From the NCBI RefSeq assembly GCF_016100455.1, contig NZ_JACFSK010000001.1, positions 620,001-684,000 on the forward strand: 64,000 nucleotides of DNA. The letters run 5' to 3'. The DNA comes from Bartonella sp. M0283 (GTDB lineage: Bacteria > Pseudomonadota > Alphaproteobacteria > Rhizobiales > Rhizobiaceae). Shown one piece after another: positions 38,798-49,160 of this stretch. The position numbers and the translations under genes were made by a program. The notes under the pieces are model-generated. The model was not told where the DNA came from, did not search any database, and saw only the letters and a list, made by a program, of their open reading frames with translations. The first letter of the stretch is position 1. Each line of letters starts with the position of its first letter.

Positions 38798-39166
38798 ATG
38801 ATTCAGATGCAAACAAACCTCGACGTCGCGGATAATTCCGGCGCCCGTCGTGTCATGTGCATCAAGGTGCTGGGCGGCTCGAAGCGGAAATATGCTTCTG
38901 TCGGAGACATTATTGTAGTCTCGGTTAAAGAAGCGATTCCGCGTGGCCGCGTAAAAAAAGGTGATGTGATGAAAGCCGTGGTAGTTCGTACTGCCAAGGA
39001 TATTCGTCGCGCTGATGGTAGCGTTATTCGTTTTGATAAAAATGCTGCTGTCTTGGTTGATAACAAGAAAGAGCCGATCGGTACTCGTATCTTCGGACCG
39101 GTTCCCCGTGAACTTCGCGGTAAGAATCATATGAAGATCATCTCGCTCGCGCCAGAAGTACTATAG
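38798..39166 (+). CDS. rplN: 50S ribosomal protein L14
   Basis: 122 aa. [28 protein letters not shown] is the family start, quoted by its core [10 protein letters not shown]14 binds 23S rRNA at the subunit interface and is the target of the silencing factor RsfS. First gene of the spc part of the cluster. Confidence 0.98.
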   Translation: MIQMQTNLDVADNSGARRVMCIKVLGGSKRKYASVGDIIVVSVKEAIPRGRVKKGDVMKAVVVRTAKDIRRADGSVIRFDKNAAVLVDNKKEPIGTRIFGPVPRELRGKNHMKIISLAPEVL

Positions 39167-39178
39167 GGAGCCGTTGCG

Positions 39179-39493
39179 ATGAATAAAATTCGTAAAGGCG
39201 ATAAAGTCGTCATCCTTTCAGGTAAGGATAAAGGGCGCAACGGGGAAGTGATCAAGGTCAATCCTGAGGAAAACACTGCTATCGTACGCGGCATCAATAT
39301 GGTGAAGCGCCATCAGCGGCAGACACAAACTCAGGAAGCTGGAATTATTTCCAAAGAAGCTCCTCTTCATATTTCCAAATTGGCTATAGCCGATCCGAAG
39401 GACGGAAAGCCTACTCGTGTAGGATTCCGTATCGAGAAGGATGGCAAGAAGGTTCGCGTTGCCAAACGTTCGGGAGATCTGATCAATGGCTGA
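39179..39493 (+). CDS. rplX: 50S ribosomal protein L24
   Basis: 104 aa. KOW motif [19 protein letters not shown] at the N-terminus; one of the two assembly-initiating proteins of the 50S subunit. Its last eight bases overlap rplE. Confidence 0.97.
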   Translation: MNKIRKGDKVVILSGKDKGRNGEVIKVNPEENTAIVRGINMVKRHQRQTQTQEAGIISKEAPLHISKLAIADPKDGKPTRVGFRIEKDGKKVRVAKRSGDLING

Positions 39494-40043
39494 TAAGATT
39501 CAAGAGCCGCGTTTGAAGACGCACTATGTCAATGTTGTTCGCAAAGCACTGCAAGACAAGTTTCATTATGAAAACAATATGCAGGTTCCCTATGTCGAGA
39601 AAGTTGTTCTCAATATGGGGGTTGGCGAAGCAACTGCGGATTCCAAAAAACCTGCCAGAGCTGCTGAAGATTTGAGTCTTATTGCCGGGCAGAAAGCAAT
39701 TGTAACACACGCACGTAATTCCGTTGCAACATTCAAGGTTCGCGAGGGAATGCCGCTTGGCGCGAAAGTTACATTGCGTAGAGACCGTATGTATGAATTT
39801 CTTGATCGTCTGGTAACAATTGCTTTGCCACGCGTTCGCGATTTTCGTGGTCTTAATCCAAAAAGTTTTGACGGTCGTGGCAATTTTGCCATGGGTATCA
39901 AAGAACACATTGTGTTCCCAGAAATCAACTACGATCAGGTAGATCAAATCTGGGGTATGGATATCATCGTTTGTACGACAGCGAAAACGGATGATGAAGC
40001 GCGTGAATTGTTGCGCGGTTTCAATTTTCCGTTCCGTGCGTAA
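39486..40043 (+). CDS. rplE: 50S ribosomal protein L5
   Basis: 185 aa. [13 protein letters not shown] and [17 protein letters not shown] are conserved. L5 carries 5S rRNA into the central protuberance and contacts the P-site tRNA. Eight-base overlap with rplX suggests coupled translation. Confidence 0.97.
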   Translation: MADKIQEPRLKTHYVNVVRKALQDKFHYENNMQVPYVEKVVLNMGVGEATADSKKPARAAEDLSLIAGQKAIVTHARNSVATFKVREGMPLGAKVTLRRDRMYEFLDRLVTIALPRVRDFRGLNPKSFDGRGNFAMGIKEHIVFPEINYDQVDQIWGMDIIVCTTAKTDDEARELLRGFNFPFRA

Positions 40044-40067
40044 CGGCAAGCGTAGCGAGGTAAAGTT

Positions 40068-40373
40068 ATGGCCAAAACAAGTGCCGTTGAGAAGAATAAG
40101 CATCGCCGTGCGATGGCTAAGCAGTATGCAGCGCGCCGTGCGCGTCTGAAAGCAATTGTCATGGATCAGAAAGTGTCTTTGGAAGAGCGCTTTCGCGCAT
40201 CCATTCAGCTCGCCGAGTTGCCTCGTAACTCGGCTAAGGTTCGCATTCGTAACCGTTGTGAGGTTACCGGACGTCCGCGCGGTTATTATCGCAAGTTGAA
40301 GATGTCACGTATTGCATTGCGTGATCTCGGTTCGTTCGGGCATATCCCCGGCGTTGTTAAATCAAGCTGGTAA
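40068..40373 (+). CDS. rpsN: 30S ribosomal protein S14
   Basis: 101 aa, the long form without the four-cysteine zinc site (only one Cys, in [11 protein letters not shown]). This zinc-independent type is standard in alphaproteobacteria. Located in the 30S head. Confidence 0.97.
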   Translation: MAKTSAVEKNKHRRAMAKQYAARRARLKAIVMDQKVSLEERFRASIQLAELPRNSAKVRIRNRCEVTGRPRGYYRKLKMSRIALRDLGSFGHIPGVVKSSW

Positions 40374-40387
40374 GAGGAGTTTCGTAA

Positions 40388-40786
40388 ATGTCTATGTCAG
40401 ATCCTCTTGGAGATATGCTTACCCGTATCCGTAATGCACTCGGACGTAAGAAGTCGAAGGTTTCGACGCCTGCATCAAGATTGCGTGCTCGTGTTCTCGA
40501 TGTTTTGCAGACCGAGGGCTATATTCGCGGATATAGTCAGATTGATTATGAAAACGGTAAGTCCGAGCTTGAAATCGAATTGAAATATTTTGATGGTGCT
40601 CCGGTTATTCGCGAGATTTCGCGTGTTTCGAAACCGGGTAGACGCGTTTATGTTTCTGTGAAGTCTATTCCACAAGTTGCAAACGGTCTTGGCATTTCTA
40701 TCCTTTCAACGCCGAAAGGTGTGATGGCCGATCACGAGGCTCGTGAGCAGAATGTTGGTGGGGAGCTTCTTTGCCGCATCTTCTAA
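40388..40786 (+). CDS. rpsH: 30S ribosomal protein S8
   Basis: 132 aa. Starts [18 protein letters not shown]-terminal [18 protein letters not shown]. In E. coli S8 represses the spc operon by binding near rplE; no equivalent RNA site was looked for in detail here. GAGGAGTTT upstream gives the start. Confidence 0.97.
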   Translation: MSMSDPLGDMLTRIRNALGRKKSKVSTPASRLRARVLDVLQTEGYIRGYSQIDYENGKSELEIELKYFDGAPVIREISRVSKPGRRVYVSVKSIPQVANGLGISILSTPKGVMADHEAREQNVGGELLCRIF

Positions 40787-40823
40787 GAGATGTCGGGAAA
40801 AGCTAGAAAGATAGGTTAATACA

Positions 40824-41357
40824 ATGTCACGTATTGGAAAAAAACCGATTCATGTCCCGGCTGGCATTACTGCTTCAGTTGATGGGCAAGCGATCAAGGT
40901 CAAAGGACCGAAGGGAGAATTGAGTTTCGTTGCTGATGACGAAATCCATCTCAAATTGGAAGATAATGTGGTTCATGTAACGCCGCGTGATCAAACCAAG
41001 GAAGCACGCTCGAAATGGGGAATGTCCCGTTCGATGATCGAAAATATCATTGAAGGTGTTAAGAGCGGCTTTGAAAAGAAGCTCGAGATTAATGGCGTTG
41101 GTTATCGTGCAGCGATGCAAGGTAAGAATGTTCAACTTTCTTTGGGATTTAGCCATGATGTGGTTTATCATGTTCCTGAAGGTATTACCGTAGCGGTTCC
41201 GAAGCCGACTGAAATTCTGGTTTCTGGAATTGACAAGCAAAAAGTTGGGCAGGTTGCTGCCGAAATTCGCGAATATCGCGGGCCGGAACCTTATAAAGGT
41301 AAAGGTGTCAAATATGCGAACGAGCGTATCGTGCGCAAAGAAGGCAAGAAGAAATAA
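40824..41357 (+). CDS. rplF: 50S ribosomal protein L6
   Basis: 177 aa with the two homologous L6 domains; VKGPKGEL in the first and [16 protein letters not shown] in the second. Binds the sarcin-ricin loop area, close to where EF-G and EF-Tu act. Confidence 0.97.
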   Translation: MSRIGKKPIHVPAGITASVDGQAIKVKGPKGELSFVADDEIHLKLEDNVVHVTPRDQTKEARSKWGMSRSMIENIIEGVKSGFEKKLEINGVGYRAAMQGKNVQLSLGFSHDVVYHVPEGITVAVPKPTEILVSGIDKQKVGQVAAEIREYRGPEPYKGKGVKYANERIVRKEGKKK

Positions 41358-41369
41358 GGAACTTGCGTC

Positions 41370-41732
41370 ATGGCTTCGCCTAAAGAAATACTTCAGCGTC
41401 GCGCCCAGCGTGTTCGCCGTCAGGTCAAAGCGGTTGCTAACGGCCGCTTGAGATTGAGTGTTCATCGCTCAAATATGAATATTTATGTTCAAATCATCGA
41501 TGATTTGCATAGTCGTACCGTCGCATCGGCTTCGACACTCGATAAGGAACTTCGTCCTTCGCTTAAGGGTGGGGCTAATGTTGAGGCAGCAACTGCTGTC
41601 GGCAAACTTATCGCTGAGAGAGCCAAGGCTGCTGGTGTTAAAGAAGTTGTGTTCGATCGCGGTGCATATATTTATCATGGTCGCATTAAGGCTTTGGCCG
41701 ATGCAGCCCGCGAAGGTGGTTTGAGCTTTTAA
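41370..41732 (+). CDS. rplR: 50S ribosomal protein L18
   Basis: 120 aa. [19 protein letters not shown] and the C-terminal [24 protein letters not shown], quoted as [11 protein letters not shown]. Binds 5S rRNA with L5. Followed, unusually, by two terminator-like hairpins before rpsE. Confidence 0.97.
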   Translation: MASPKEILQRRAQRVRRQVKAVANGRLRLSVHRSNMNIYVQIIDDLHSRTVASASTLDKELRPSLKGGANVEAATAVGKLIAERAKAAGVKEVVFDRGAYIYHGRIKALADAAREGGLSF

Positions 41733-41739
41733 ACTGATT

Positions 41740-41761
41740 GCCCGGATTTTTCGGGCTTTTT
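41740..41761 (+). terminator. Terminator-like hairpin 1 between rplR and rpsE
   Basis: Stem GCCCG/CGGGC over GATTTTT, followed by TTTTT. It begins eight bases after the rplR stop codon. The stem is short (5 bp), so termination is probably partial. Confidence 0.6.
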
Positions 41762-41766
41762 CGCCG

Positions 41767-41800
41767 AAGAATTCCTCTTGTTGTGGGGGAATTCTTTTTT
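41767..41800 (+). terminator. Terminator-like hairpin 2 between rplR and rpsE
   Basis: A perfect 9-bp stem AAGAATTCC/GGAATTCTT over a 12-base loop, running into TTTTTT. It lies 36 bp before the rpsE start, directly after hairpin 1. Confidence 0.6.
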
Positions 41801-41835
41801 GATACGTGCTTCCGGAAAAGAAAAAGGAATTAGGA

Positions 41836-42396
41836 ATGGCACAAAAAGAACGTAATAATCGTGACGAGCGTCATGAAGAGCGGGACAGCGAGTTTGTCGA
41901 CAGACTCGTTCATATCAACCGCGTTGCCAAGGTTGTTAAAGGCGGGCGCCGTTTCGGCTTTGCCGCTCTTGTGGTTGTTGGTGATCAGAAAGGGCGTGTC
42001 GGGTTTGGTCATGGTAAAGCCCGCGAAGTTCCGGAAGCAATTCGTAAAGCTACCGAAGCAGCCAAGCATGAGATGATTTATGTGCCACTTCGTTCGGGTC
42101 GTACTCTTCATCATGATGTTGAAGGGCGTCACGGTGCCGGTCGTGTATTGTTAAGATCGGCTGCTGCCGGTACCGGTATTATCGCTGGTGGCCCGATGCG
42201 TGCTGTTTTTGAAACACTCGGTATGCAGGATGTTGTTGCAAAGTCGTTAGGTTCGTCCAATCCTTACAATATGATCCGTGCGACATTTGATGCATTGAAA
42301 CGTCAGGTTCATCCGAAAGATATTGCTGCACAACGTGGAATAAAATATTCAACGTTGCAGGCTCGTCGTCAAAATCTTATTGGCAATGAAGAATAG
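41836..42396 (+). CDS. rpsE: 30S ribosomal protein S5
   Basis: 186 aa from ATG 41836 (AAAGGAATTAGG upstream); the in-frame start at 41806 would run through hairpin 2 flanks and is rejected. Contains the S5 double-stranded RNA-binding fold, [20 protein letters not shown] segment ([16 protein letters not shown]) and [16 protein letters not shown]. Affects decoding accuracy together with S4 and S12. Confidence 0.97.
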   Translation: MAQKERNNRDERHEERDSEFVDRLVHINRVAKVVKGGRRFGFAALVVVGDQKGRVGFGHGKAREVPEAIRKATEAAKHEMIYVPLRSGRTLHHDVEGRHGAGRVLLRSAAAGTGIIAGGPMRAVFETLGMQDVVAKSLGSSNPYNMIRATFDALKRQVHPKDIAAQRGIKYSTLQARRQNLIGNEE

Positions 42397-42429
42397 TTCG
42401 TGGAACTTGCGATATAGAGGAATTTGAAA

Positions 42430-42636
42430 ATGGTTGGGAAAAAAACCCATAGTGGCAAAAAGGTAACTGTTGAACAAATCGGCAGTCCGATTCGTCGCCC
42501 GCAAGTTCAACGTGCCACGTTGAAAGGGCTTGGGCTTAACAAGTTGCATCGCCGCAGCACTTTGAACGATACACCTGCAGTGCGTGGTATGATTGCAAAA
42601 GTAGAGCATCTCGTCCGTATTGTGGACGAAGGCTGA
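42430..42636 (+). CDS. rpmD: 50S ribosomal protein L30
   Basis: 68 aa from ATG 42430; an in-frame TTG at 42424 would add two residues. [23 protein letters not shown] is the conserved core, quoted by QIGSPIRRP. Small protein of the 50S surface. Confidence 0.95.
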   Translation: MVGKKTHSGKKVTVEQIGSPIRRPQVQRATLKGLGLNKLHRRSTLNDTPAVRGMIAKVEHLVRIVDEG

Positions 42637-42656
42637 GGATTGTAGGAGTAAAGAAC

Positions 42657-43124
42657 ATGAAACTCAATCAACTGCGCGATCAAGAAGGCGCTACAAAGAA
42701 TCGTAAAAGAGTTGGGCGCGGCATCGGTTCCGGTATGGGAAAAACGGCCGGTCGCGGTGTAAAAGGTCAAAAAGCACGCTCGGGTGTTGCTATTAACGGT
42801 TTTGAAGGCGGGCAAATGCCTGTTTATCGCCGTTTGCCGAAGCGTGGTTTCAATAATCTTTTTGCAAAAAGCTTTAATGAAATATCGGTTGGGCGTTTGC
42901 AGGCTGCTATTGATGCCGGAAAAATCGATGCATCAAAGCCTGTAGATGCGGCTGTGTTGAAGGCTGCCGGTGTTATTCGTCGTGAAAAAGATGGCGTCCG
43001 TCTTTTGTCGGATGGAGAATTGAAAGCCAAAGTAACGCTGGATATTGCTGGTGCTTCAAAAGCTGCAATCGAGAAAGTTAGCAAAGCCGGTGGCGTTGTT
43101 AATATTCAAGCTGCCGCCGAATAA
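42657..43124 (+). CDS. rplO: 50S ribosomal protein L15
   Basis: 155 aa. Gly/Arg-rich start [26 protein letters not shown], of which [11 protein letters not shown] is diagnostic, and C-terminal [15 protein letters not shown]. Late assembly protein of the 50S subunit. A terminator-like hairpin follows. Confidence 0.97.
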   Translation: MKLNQLRDQEGATKNRKRVGRGIGSGMGKTAGRGVKGQKARSGVAINGFEGGQMPVYRRLPKRGFNNLFAKSFNEISVGRLQAAIDAGKIDASKPVDAAVLKAAGVIRREKDGVRLLSDGELKAKVTLDIAGASKAAIEKVSKAGGVVNIQAAAE

Positions 43125-43147
43125 AGCAATTTCTTGAAACATATGTC

Positions 43148-43189
43148 GGTCTGGTGTGATGTGGTAAGCATTCATTCCAGACCTTTTTT
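43148..43189 (+). terminator. Terminator between rplO and secY
   Basis: Stem GGTCTGG/CCAGACC over a 22-base loop (partly self-complementary), followed by TTTTTT. It lies 23 bp after rplO in a 233-bp gap before secY, so secY probably has its own promoter. Confidence 0.75.
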
Positions 43190-43357
43190 ATATGTATGAT
43201 TGTTATTGCAAAAACTATTTTTATCAGGCAAAACGTCTGTGAGTTAAAATAGGTTTAACTAACATTGTTTCTCTTTGCGTTTTTATATGTGAAGAGGTAA
43301 GGCATGTGTTAATTTTCGTGGTACCTTGACTGCGAAATAAAAAACCGGAGAGATTTT

Positions 43358-44704
43358 ATGGCATCCGCCGCAGAACAACTGGCTTCCAATCTTAATTTTG
43401 GCGCTTTTTCGCGTGCTACCGAACTGAAGAAACGTATCTGGTTTACGCTGGGTGCGCTCCTTGTCTACCGTTTTGGTACTTACATTCCTATGCCGGGAAT
43501 CAATGTTGATGCATTAAGACAGACATTTGCACAACACGCGTCTGGTGTTTTGGGATTGTTCAATATGTTTGCCGGTGGAGCTGTCGGACGTATGGCCATT
43601 TTTGCTCTGGGTATTATGCCATACATTTCCGCATCCATTATCGTGCAGTTGATGACGTCCGTTATCCCGTCGCTTGAAGCCTTGAAGAAAGAAGGCGAGA
43701 CAGGGCGAAAGATCATCAATCAATATACGCGTTACGGGACGGTTTTTCTGGCACTCATTCAAGCTTACGGAATTGCGATAGCACTTGAAAGTGGTATGGG
43801 TACCGGCTTGCAGATTGTATCCGATCCGGGGATGATGTTCAGGATTACCGCAGTGATTACGCTTACCGGTGGAACAATATTTTTGATGTGGCTGGGTGAG
43901 CAGATAACTTCTCGCGGAATTGGTAATGGCATATCGCTCATTATTTTTGCAGGTATTGTTGCAAATCTCCCGTCTGCGATCGCGCAGTTGTTGACAGCTC
44001 ATGCGCAAGCAGATCTTTCAACCTTCATGCTGCTTCTCATCATTGTGATTTGTATTGCGGTTATTGCTGTTATCGTTTTTGTTGAACGTGCGCAAAGACG
44101 TATCATTATTCAATATCCCAATCGCCAGATGGGTAACCGGATGTTCAAAGGCGATACATCGAATTTGCCGCTGAAGCTCAACACAGCCGGTGTCATTCCT
44201 CCTATTTTTGCATCGTCACTTTTGATGTTGCCTGCAACGGTCAATAATTTTTCGCAAAACATGCCTCATTGGCTGCAAACGATTTCGTTTTCGTTAAGTC
44301 ATGGGCAACCACTTTATATGGTCGTTTATGCGGGGCTTATGGCTTTCTTCTGCTTTTTCTATACCGCTATTGTCTTCAATCCGAAAGACACAGCCGACCA
44401 GTTGAAAAAGCATTCAGGATTTATCCCAGGAATAAGACCGGGTGAACGGACAGCGCAATATATCGATTATGTGCTTACACGCATTACGGTGGTCGGCGCG
44501 ATTTATATTATCCTTGTTTGCCTTTTGCCGGAATTTTTAATGACGACTTTGCATGTCCCGTTCTATCTTGGCGGTACGTCGCTTTTAATTGTTGTGACTG
44601 TTACGCTTGATACAATTGCGCAAATCCAGGGGCATCTCGTCGCTCACCAATATGAAGGCTTGCTTAAGAAATCAAAACTCAGGAGCGGGAAAAGAAATAG
44701 ATGA
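43358..44704 (+). CDS. secY: Preprotein translocase subunit SecY
   Basis: 448 aa with ten predicted membrane helices. GTYIPMPGI near TM1, the plug region [22 protein letters not shown], and the cytoplasmic loop [12 protein letters not shown] are conserved. Forms the protein-conducting channel with SecE and SecG and exports, among others, the two autotransporters of this window. Its stop overlaps the adk start by four bases. Confidence 0.98.
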   Translation: MASAAEQLASNLNFGAFSRATELKKRIWFTLGALLVYRFGTYIPMPGINVDALRQTFAQHASGVLGLFNMFAGGAVGRMAIFALGIMPYISASIIVQLMTSVIPSLEALKKEGETGRKIINQYTRYGTVFLALIQAYGIAIALESGMGTGLQIVSDPGMMFRITAVITLTGGTIFLMWLGEQITSRGIGNGISLIIFAGIVANLPSAIAQLLTAHAQADLSTFMLLLIIVICIAVIAVIVFVERAQRRIIIQYPNRQMGNRMFKGDTSNLPLKLNTAGVIPPIFASSLLMLPATVNNFSQNMPHWLQTISFSLSHGQPLYMVVYAGLMAFFCFFYTAIVFNPKDTADQLKKHSGFIPGIRPGERTAQYIDYVLTRITVVGAIYIILVCLLPEFLMTTLHVPFYLGGTSLLIVVTVTLDTIAQIQGHLVAHQYEGLLKKSKLRSGKRNR

Positions 44705-45279
44705 AACTGATTTTTTTAGGACCGCCCGGTGCCGGTAAAGGTACTCAGGCAAAAATACTAACCGAGAAATACGGTATTCCACAATTATCGACAGGCGATA
44801 TGTTGCGCTCTGCGGTTGCTGCCGGAACCGAGATTGGTAAAAAAGCCAAATCGATTATGGATGCGGGTGGACTTGTTTCCGATGAAATCGTCAACCAGAT
44901 TGTCTCGGACAGGATTGATGAGCCTGATTGCAAAAAGGGATTTATTCTCGACGGTTATCCTCGCACAGTAGGGCAGGCAGAAGCATTGCAAAAAATTTTG
45001 GCAAGCAAACACACAAAGCTTGATGCAGTGATTGAACTTGTTGTTGATCAAAACGCTCTTGTTGACCGTATGAAAAACCGTGTGGCGGAAACGATCGCAG
45101 CTGGTGGAAAAGTCCGTTCGGACGATAACCCCGAAGCTTTTGCCAAACGGCTTGTCGAATATAGCGAAAAAACTGCACCATTATCGCAGTTTTATGCAAA
45201 GACCGGACTGTTGAAGAAAATTGATGGTATGGCTCCTGTAAAAGAAGTCACATCAGAGATTGAAAAGGTACTTCACTGA
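44701..45279 (+). CDS. adk: Adenylate kinase, short-lid type
   Basis: 192 aa. P-loop [11 protein letters not shown] at residues 7-17, AMP-site STGDMLR, LDGYPRT and the RSDDNPE segment. The LID insertion of about 27 residues with a zinc or His/Ser/Asp cluster found in long forms is missing, as usual in alphaproteobacteria. Interconverts ATP, AMP and ADP. Translationally coupled to secY by an ATGA overlap. Confidence 0.97.
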   Translation: MKLIFLGPPGAGKGTQAKILTEKYGIPQLSTGDMLRSAVAAGTEIGKKAKSIMDAGGLVSDEIVNQIVSDRIDEPDCKKGFILDGYPRTVGQAEALQKILASKHTKLDAVIELVVDQNALVDRMKNRVAETIAAGGKVRSDDNPEAFAKRLVEYSEKTAPLSQFYAKTGLLKKIDGMAPVKEVTSEIEKVLH

Positions 45280-45462
45280 AACAGTTCATCATATACGTGA
45301 AAGGGAGTTGACTTTTGCGGTGAAATCCGTCAAAGACAGCACAATTTCATTTTTTTGAGAGATGATTGGAATCGGCTTTGTCTACGGTTCTGGTCGTTTT
45401 GTGCTTTAGTTCTTTAAAGACTAATGCACAAATGGTTGAAATTTAATTTAAGGAGAACAGGC

Positions 45463-45831
45463 GTGGCTCGTATTGCTGGCGTCAACATCCCTACGAATAA
45501 GCGCGTTATTATCGCTCTTCAGTATATTCATGGGATTGGGCCGAAATTTGCTAAAGAAATCGTTGATAAGGTCGGTATTCCTGCTGAGCGCCGTGTGAGT
45601 GAACTTTCGGATGCTGAAGTTCTTCAAATCCGTGAAGCTATCGATCACGATTATCAGGTGGAAGGTGATCTTCGTCGTGAAGTCTCGATGAATATCAAGC
45701 GTCTTATGGACCTTGGTTGCTATCGTGGCTTGCGTCACCGCCGTTCGTTGCCGGTTCGCGGTCAACGTACCCATACCAACGCACGTACCCGTAAAGGCCC
45801 GGCACGGGCGATTGCCGGTAAAAAGAAATAA
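45463..45831 (+). CDS. rpsM: 30S ribosomal protein S13
   Basis: 122 aa from GTG 45463 with AGGAG eight bases upstream; the upstream ATG at 45424 would put 13 foreign residues before ARIAGVNIP and is rejected. Helix-two-turn-helix [13 protein letters not shown] and the basic tail [20 protein letters not shown], quoted as [10 protein letters not shown]. Forms intersubunit bridges in the head. Confidence 0.97.
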   Translation: MARIAGVNIPTNKRVIIALQYIHGIGPKFAKEIVDKVGIPAERRVSELSDAEVLQIREAIDHDYQVEGDLRREVSMNIKRLMDLGCYRGLRHRRSLPVRGQRTHTNARTRKGPARAIAGKKK

Positions 45832-45956
45832 TTAGCAATACATGAATTCGCTTCACTTGCAGGCTGGTCGTAATTGGTTACCAAAGGTGCAAGTGGTAGC
45901 AAATAAGGTGTAGCCGCTGGAACTACGGCGGTGCAGAGATCAGTGAAAGGAAAATT

Positions 45957-46346
45957 ATGGCCAAAGAGCCTACACGTATTCGCCGTCGCGAACGTAAAAA
46001 CATTTCATCGGGCGTAGCCCATGTTAATTCGACATTCAATAATACGCTCATCACGATCACCGATGCTCAGGGAAACACGATTTCCTGGTCGTCTGCCGGT
46101 GCTCAGGGGTTCAAAGGTTCGCGTAAATCGACACCTTTTGCTGCTCAGGTTGCTGCAGAGGATTGTGCAAAAAAAGCACAGGATCACGGGATGCGGTCGC
46201 TGGAAGTAGAAGTTTGCGGTCCTGGCTCAGGCCGGGAATCAGCTTTACGGGCTCTTCAGGCTGCAGGTTTTATTATTACATCTATTCGTGATGTGACACC
46301 CATTCCGCATAATGGTTGCCGTCCGCGTAAGAAACGCCGCGTTTAA
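45957..46346 (+). CDS. rpsK: 30S ribosomal protein S11
   Basis: 129 aa. [29 protein letters not shown] and the C-terminal [20 protein letters not shown], quoted as [15 protein letters not shown]. The Asn-Gly in PHNG is a known isoaspartate-prone site in S11. Next gene is rpoA, not rpsD, as usual in this order. Confidence 0.97.
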   Translation: MAKEPTRIRRRERKNISSGVAHVNSTFNNTLITITDAQGNTISWSSAGAQGFKGSRKSTPFAAQVAAEDCAKKAQDHGMRSLEVEVCGPGSGRESALRALQAAGFIITSIRDVTPIPHNGCRPRKKRRV

Positions 46347-46439
46347 TCCGGTTGTTTTTCGGTGTCAGAGCATTGCTCTGGCGTTCAAGCTGGCCGTCAC
46401 GGCTGAATGGTGACGGAAGTAAAGGACAGGAATAGGAAT

Positions 46440-47453
46440 ATGATCCAGAAAAACTGGCAGGAACTGATTAAGCCTAATAAAGTCGAGTTTCAAACGCAAG
46501 GTGGTACAAATAAAGCTGTTGTAATTGCCGAACCGTTGGAACGCGGCTTTGGTTTAACGTTAGGTAACGCTTTACGGCGCGTGTTACTGTCTTCTTTGCG
46601 GGGTGCAGCTATCACAGCTGTACAGATTGACGGCGTGTTACACGAATTTTCGTCAATACCGGGCGTGCGGGAAGATGTCACTGATATTATTTTGAATATC
46701 AAAGAGATTGCCATCCGCATGGAAGGTGAGGGGCCAAAACGCATGGTCGTCCGTAAAGAAGGGCCGGGTGTCGTGACAGCCGGTGATATCCAGACGGTAG
46801 GCGATGTGGAAATCCTCAATCCGGAACATGTTATCTGCACACTTGATCAGGGTGCAGAAATCCGTATGGAATTCACAGTGAATACGGGTAAGGGCTATGT
46901 CCCGGCAGATCGCAACCGTAATGAAGATGCTCCAATCGGACTTATTCCGGTTGATAGCCTTTATTCGCCAATTCGCAAGGTTTCTTATAAGATCGAGAAT
47001 GCCCGTGAAGGTCAGGTTCTTGACTACGACAAATTGATCCTGACCGTTGAAACGAACGGTGCGGTTACGGCAGAAGATGCTGTTGCTTTTGCTGCTCGTA
47101 TTCTACAGGACCAACTTTCGGTATTCGTCAATTTCGAAGAACCCCAGAAAGAGGCTCCGCAAGAGCAGGTCTCCGAACTTGCATTCAATCCGGCCTTGCT
47201 CAAGAAGGTGGATGAGCTGGAACTTTCAGTTCGTTCTGCCAATTGTCTTAAAAACGACAATATCGTTTATATTGGTGACCTTATCCAGAAAACGGAAGCA
47301 GAGATGCTGCGTACTCCTAATTTTGGTCGTAAGTCGCTCAATGAAATCAAGGAAGTTCTTGCATCTATGGGGCTTCATCTTGGTATGGAAATCCCCGCTT
47401 GGCCGCCTGAAAATATCGACGACCTCGCAAAACGTTATGAAGATCAATACTGA
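46440..47453 (+). CDS. rpoA: DNA-directed RNA polymerase subunit alpha
   Basis: 337 aa from ATG 46440 (AGGAATAGGA upstream); the upstream in-frame GTG/ATG at 46407 is inside the leader. N-terminal dimerisation domain with [17 protein letters not shown], and the C-terminal helix-hairpin-helix domain with [15 protein letters not shown] and [12 protein letters not shown], which contacts UP elements and activators. Confidence 0.98.
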   Translation: MIQKNWQELIKPNKVEFQTQGGTNKAVVIAEPLERGFGLTLGNALRRVLLSSLRGAAITAVQIDGVLHEFSSIPGVREDVTDIILNIKEIAIRMEGEGPKRMVVRKEGPGVVTAGDIQTVGDVEILNPEHVICTLDQGAEIRMEFTVNTGKGYVPADRNRNEDAPIGLIPVDSLYSPIRKVSYKIENAREGQVLDYDKLILTVETNGAVTAEDAVAFAARILQDQLSVFVNFEEPQKEAPQEQVSELAFNPALLKKVDELELSVRSANCLKNDNIVYIGDLIQKTEAEMLRTPNFGRKSLNEIKEVLASMGLHLGMEIPAWPPENIDDLAKRYEDQY

Positions 47454-47476
47454 GTTAAAAATTAAGGAGAAGGCTC

Positions 47477-47902
47477 ATGCGCCATGGTAAGTCAGGCCGC
47501 AAGCTGAACCGCACTGCTAGTCACCGTAAGGCGATGTTTGCCAATATGGCAACGTCACTGATCGAGCATGAGCAGATCGTGACGACGCTTCCAAAGGCAA
47601 AAGAAATTCGTCCAATCGTTGAAAAGTTGGTAACATTAGGCAAGCGTGGAGGTCTTCATGCACGCCGGCAAGCCATTTCTGCGATTCGCGATGCAAAACA
47701 GGTAGCGAAATTGTTTGATACATTGGCACCACGCTACGCCACACGTAATGGCGGCTATCTGCGCATTATGAAAGCCGGTTTCCGTGCCGGTGATAATGCT
47801 CCTCTGGCAGTTGTCGAGTTTGTTGAACGCGACGTTAATGCCAAAGGTGCTGCAGATAAAGCACGTGTTGAAGCTGCTGCTAAGGAATCAGAAGCCGCTT
47901 GA
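47477..47902 (+). CDS. rplQ: 50S ribosomal protein L17
   Basis: 141 aa. [20 protein letters not shown] is the family start, quoted as [12 protein letters not shown]; the tail after FVERD is Ala/Lys-rich. Last gene of the cluster, followed by a strong terminator. Confidence 0.97.
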   Translation: MRHGKSGRKLNRTASHRKAMFANMATSLIEHEQIVTTLPKAKEIRPIVEKLVTLGKRGGLHARRQAISAIRDAKQVAKLFDTLAPRYATRNGGYLRIMKAGFRAGDNAPLAVVEFVERDVNAKGAADKARVEAAAKESEAA

Positions 47903-47940
47903 TTGGCTGTCTTTTGAAAAAATGATTGATAATTAAAAGA

Positions 47941-47968
47941 AACCCGCTTGTTTGGCGGGTTTTTTTAT
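47941..47968 (+). terminator. Terminator of the ribosomal cluster
   Basis: A perfect stem AACCCGC/GCGGGTT over TTGTTTG, followed by TTTTTTT. It begins 39 bp after rplQ. Confidence 0.93.
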
Positions 47969-48471
47969 TCTCTCGATTCATTTGCTTTTTGATCGGCTAC
48001 CTGGAATTCCATTTCCGGTTGCGAAATGCCGTAATCAATTTTTTTAAACTTAAAAAAATTCAATATTGTAACTTCATTTTGTTACAGGCGTTTTCTTCCT
48101 TATGATCGTTCTGCATTGATATTTCGAGTTTTGCCCGAATTTAAATTATCGCGCGAATTTGCTGTTTTTGTCAGGTTGGCGGTAAATAATCCGCTTGCCT
48201 ATTAAATCTTAATTTGAATGACATGGGTGTTCCTAAACCGAAAAATGGGAAGGATTTCCGAATGAAACCAGTGAATGGTTTTCGACATTGAATATCCGGA
48301 ATTTTGCTATGACGAAAATATTGCTGAAGAGAATTGAACGCCGATAAAATTCGAAAATAGCGTGGTTGGTAAAACTAGAAATATGTTCAATTCGAATTGT
48401 TTATAACCTCTTGGGCAAATCGTTAAATTGCCGAACGAGGCTCTGGACTCATCAATCAGAATAGAAAATGA
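47969..48471. other. Non-coding region after rplQ
   Basis: No gene is seen. An A/T inverted repeat (AATTTTTTTAA / TTAAAAAAATT) lies at about 48038-48061. A second decayed transposase starts just after this stretch. Confidence 0.6.
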
Positions 48472-49160
48472 CTATAAGGGCGGTTGATCTGGCCGAGAAA
48501 AACTCTCTGCAGAATGGTTATAGCTTGTTGCAATACGCTTACGGTTTTTGAGCTTGGCAAAGAGTTTTTCAGGTTTGTGGTGTGGCTGGTAGGCTCGGCT
48601 CATGAAAGGGTGACCTTTTCTTGGCAGAATGAGGAGCTTGATTTTCCTGATAGGGGGCCTCGCTAAACCTGTCGATATCAGAACCCCGATCTCTGATTGG
48701 TTTTCTGACATCAGTTATTCTGGGCCAATCTTATCGTTATTCATTCAGCATTCGACAGTAACGGTCAAATAAGTTTGTCCGGTTTTTCACGGACACTATG
48801 CAGTTTAGAGTTTTTATGCAGCCAATTTGGCAAGGAGCATCTCTTTTTGAAGGCTTGCGGCAGTGTCATGCGCCTTAAGAGGTGTGGCATCAATCATAAC
48901 GTGTTGCGGTCTTATGCCCTGCTGGAAAAAAGGAGAATGCGACCAAATATGCCAAATGATTTTCAACAGATAAAGCAATTATAAGGCGTTTTATTAGGGC
49001 GAGCCGAGGGGGATGTTTCCATTGCAAAACTAGTTTGGTGACCCAGACAATGTCGCTCATAATCCGCTGCCGGTTATCGACAAATGTTCCGCCGTGCGAC
49101 AATGGACAAAGGGCGAGATGCGCGCGATGCGATCTTTTAAATGAAACAAGACAAATTGGT
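48472..49160 (-). pseudogene. Decayed IS5-family transposase
   Basis: Minus-strand pieces of an IS5-family DDE transposase appear in order. From the N-terminus: LCPLSHGGTFVDNRQRIMSDIVW (family: FPLSHGVPRVDDRRVISGIIYV), quoted by CPLSHG and FVDNRQRIMSDI. Then LQWKHPP, then in another frame VMIDATPLKAHDTAASLQKE (family: IMIDATHLKAHRTAASLLKK) with the first catalytic Asp kept, ending at a stop near 48822. After a degenerate gap comes KLFAKLKNRKRIATSYNHSAESF (family: ENMFGKLKDWRRIATRYDRCAHTF), quoted as FAKLKNRKRIATSYN. Frameshifts and missing segments make it non-functional. It is better preserved than the copy at 6481-7343 and may be the same family. Terminal repeats were not found. Confidence 0.82.
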
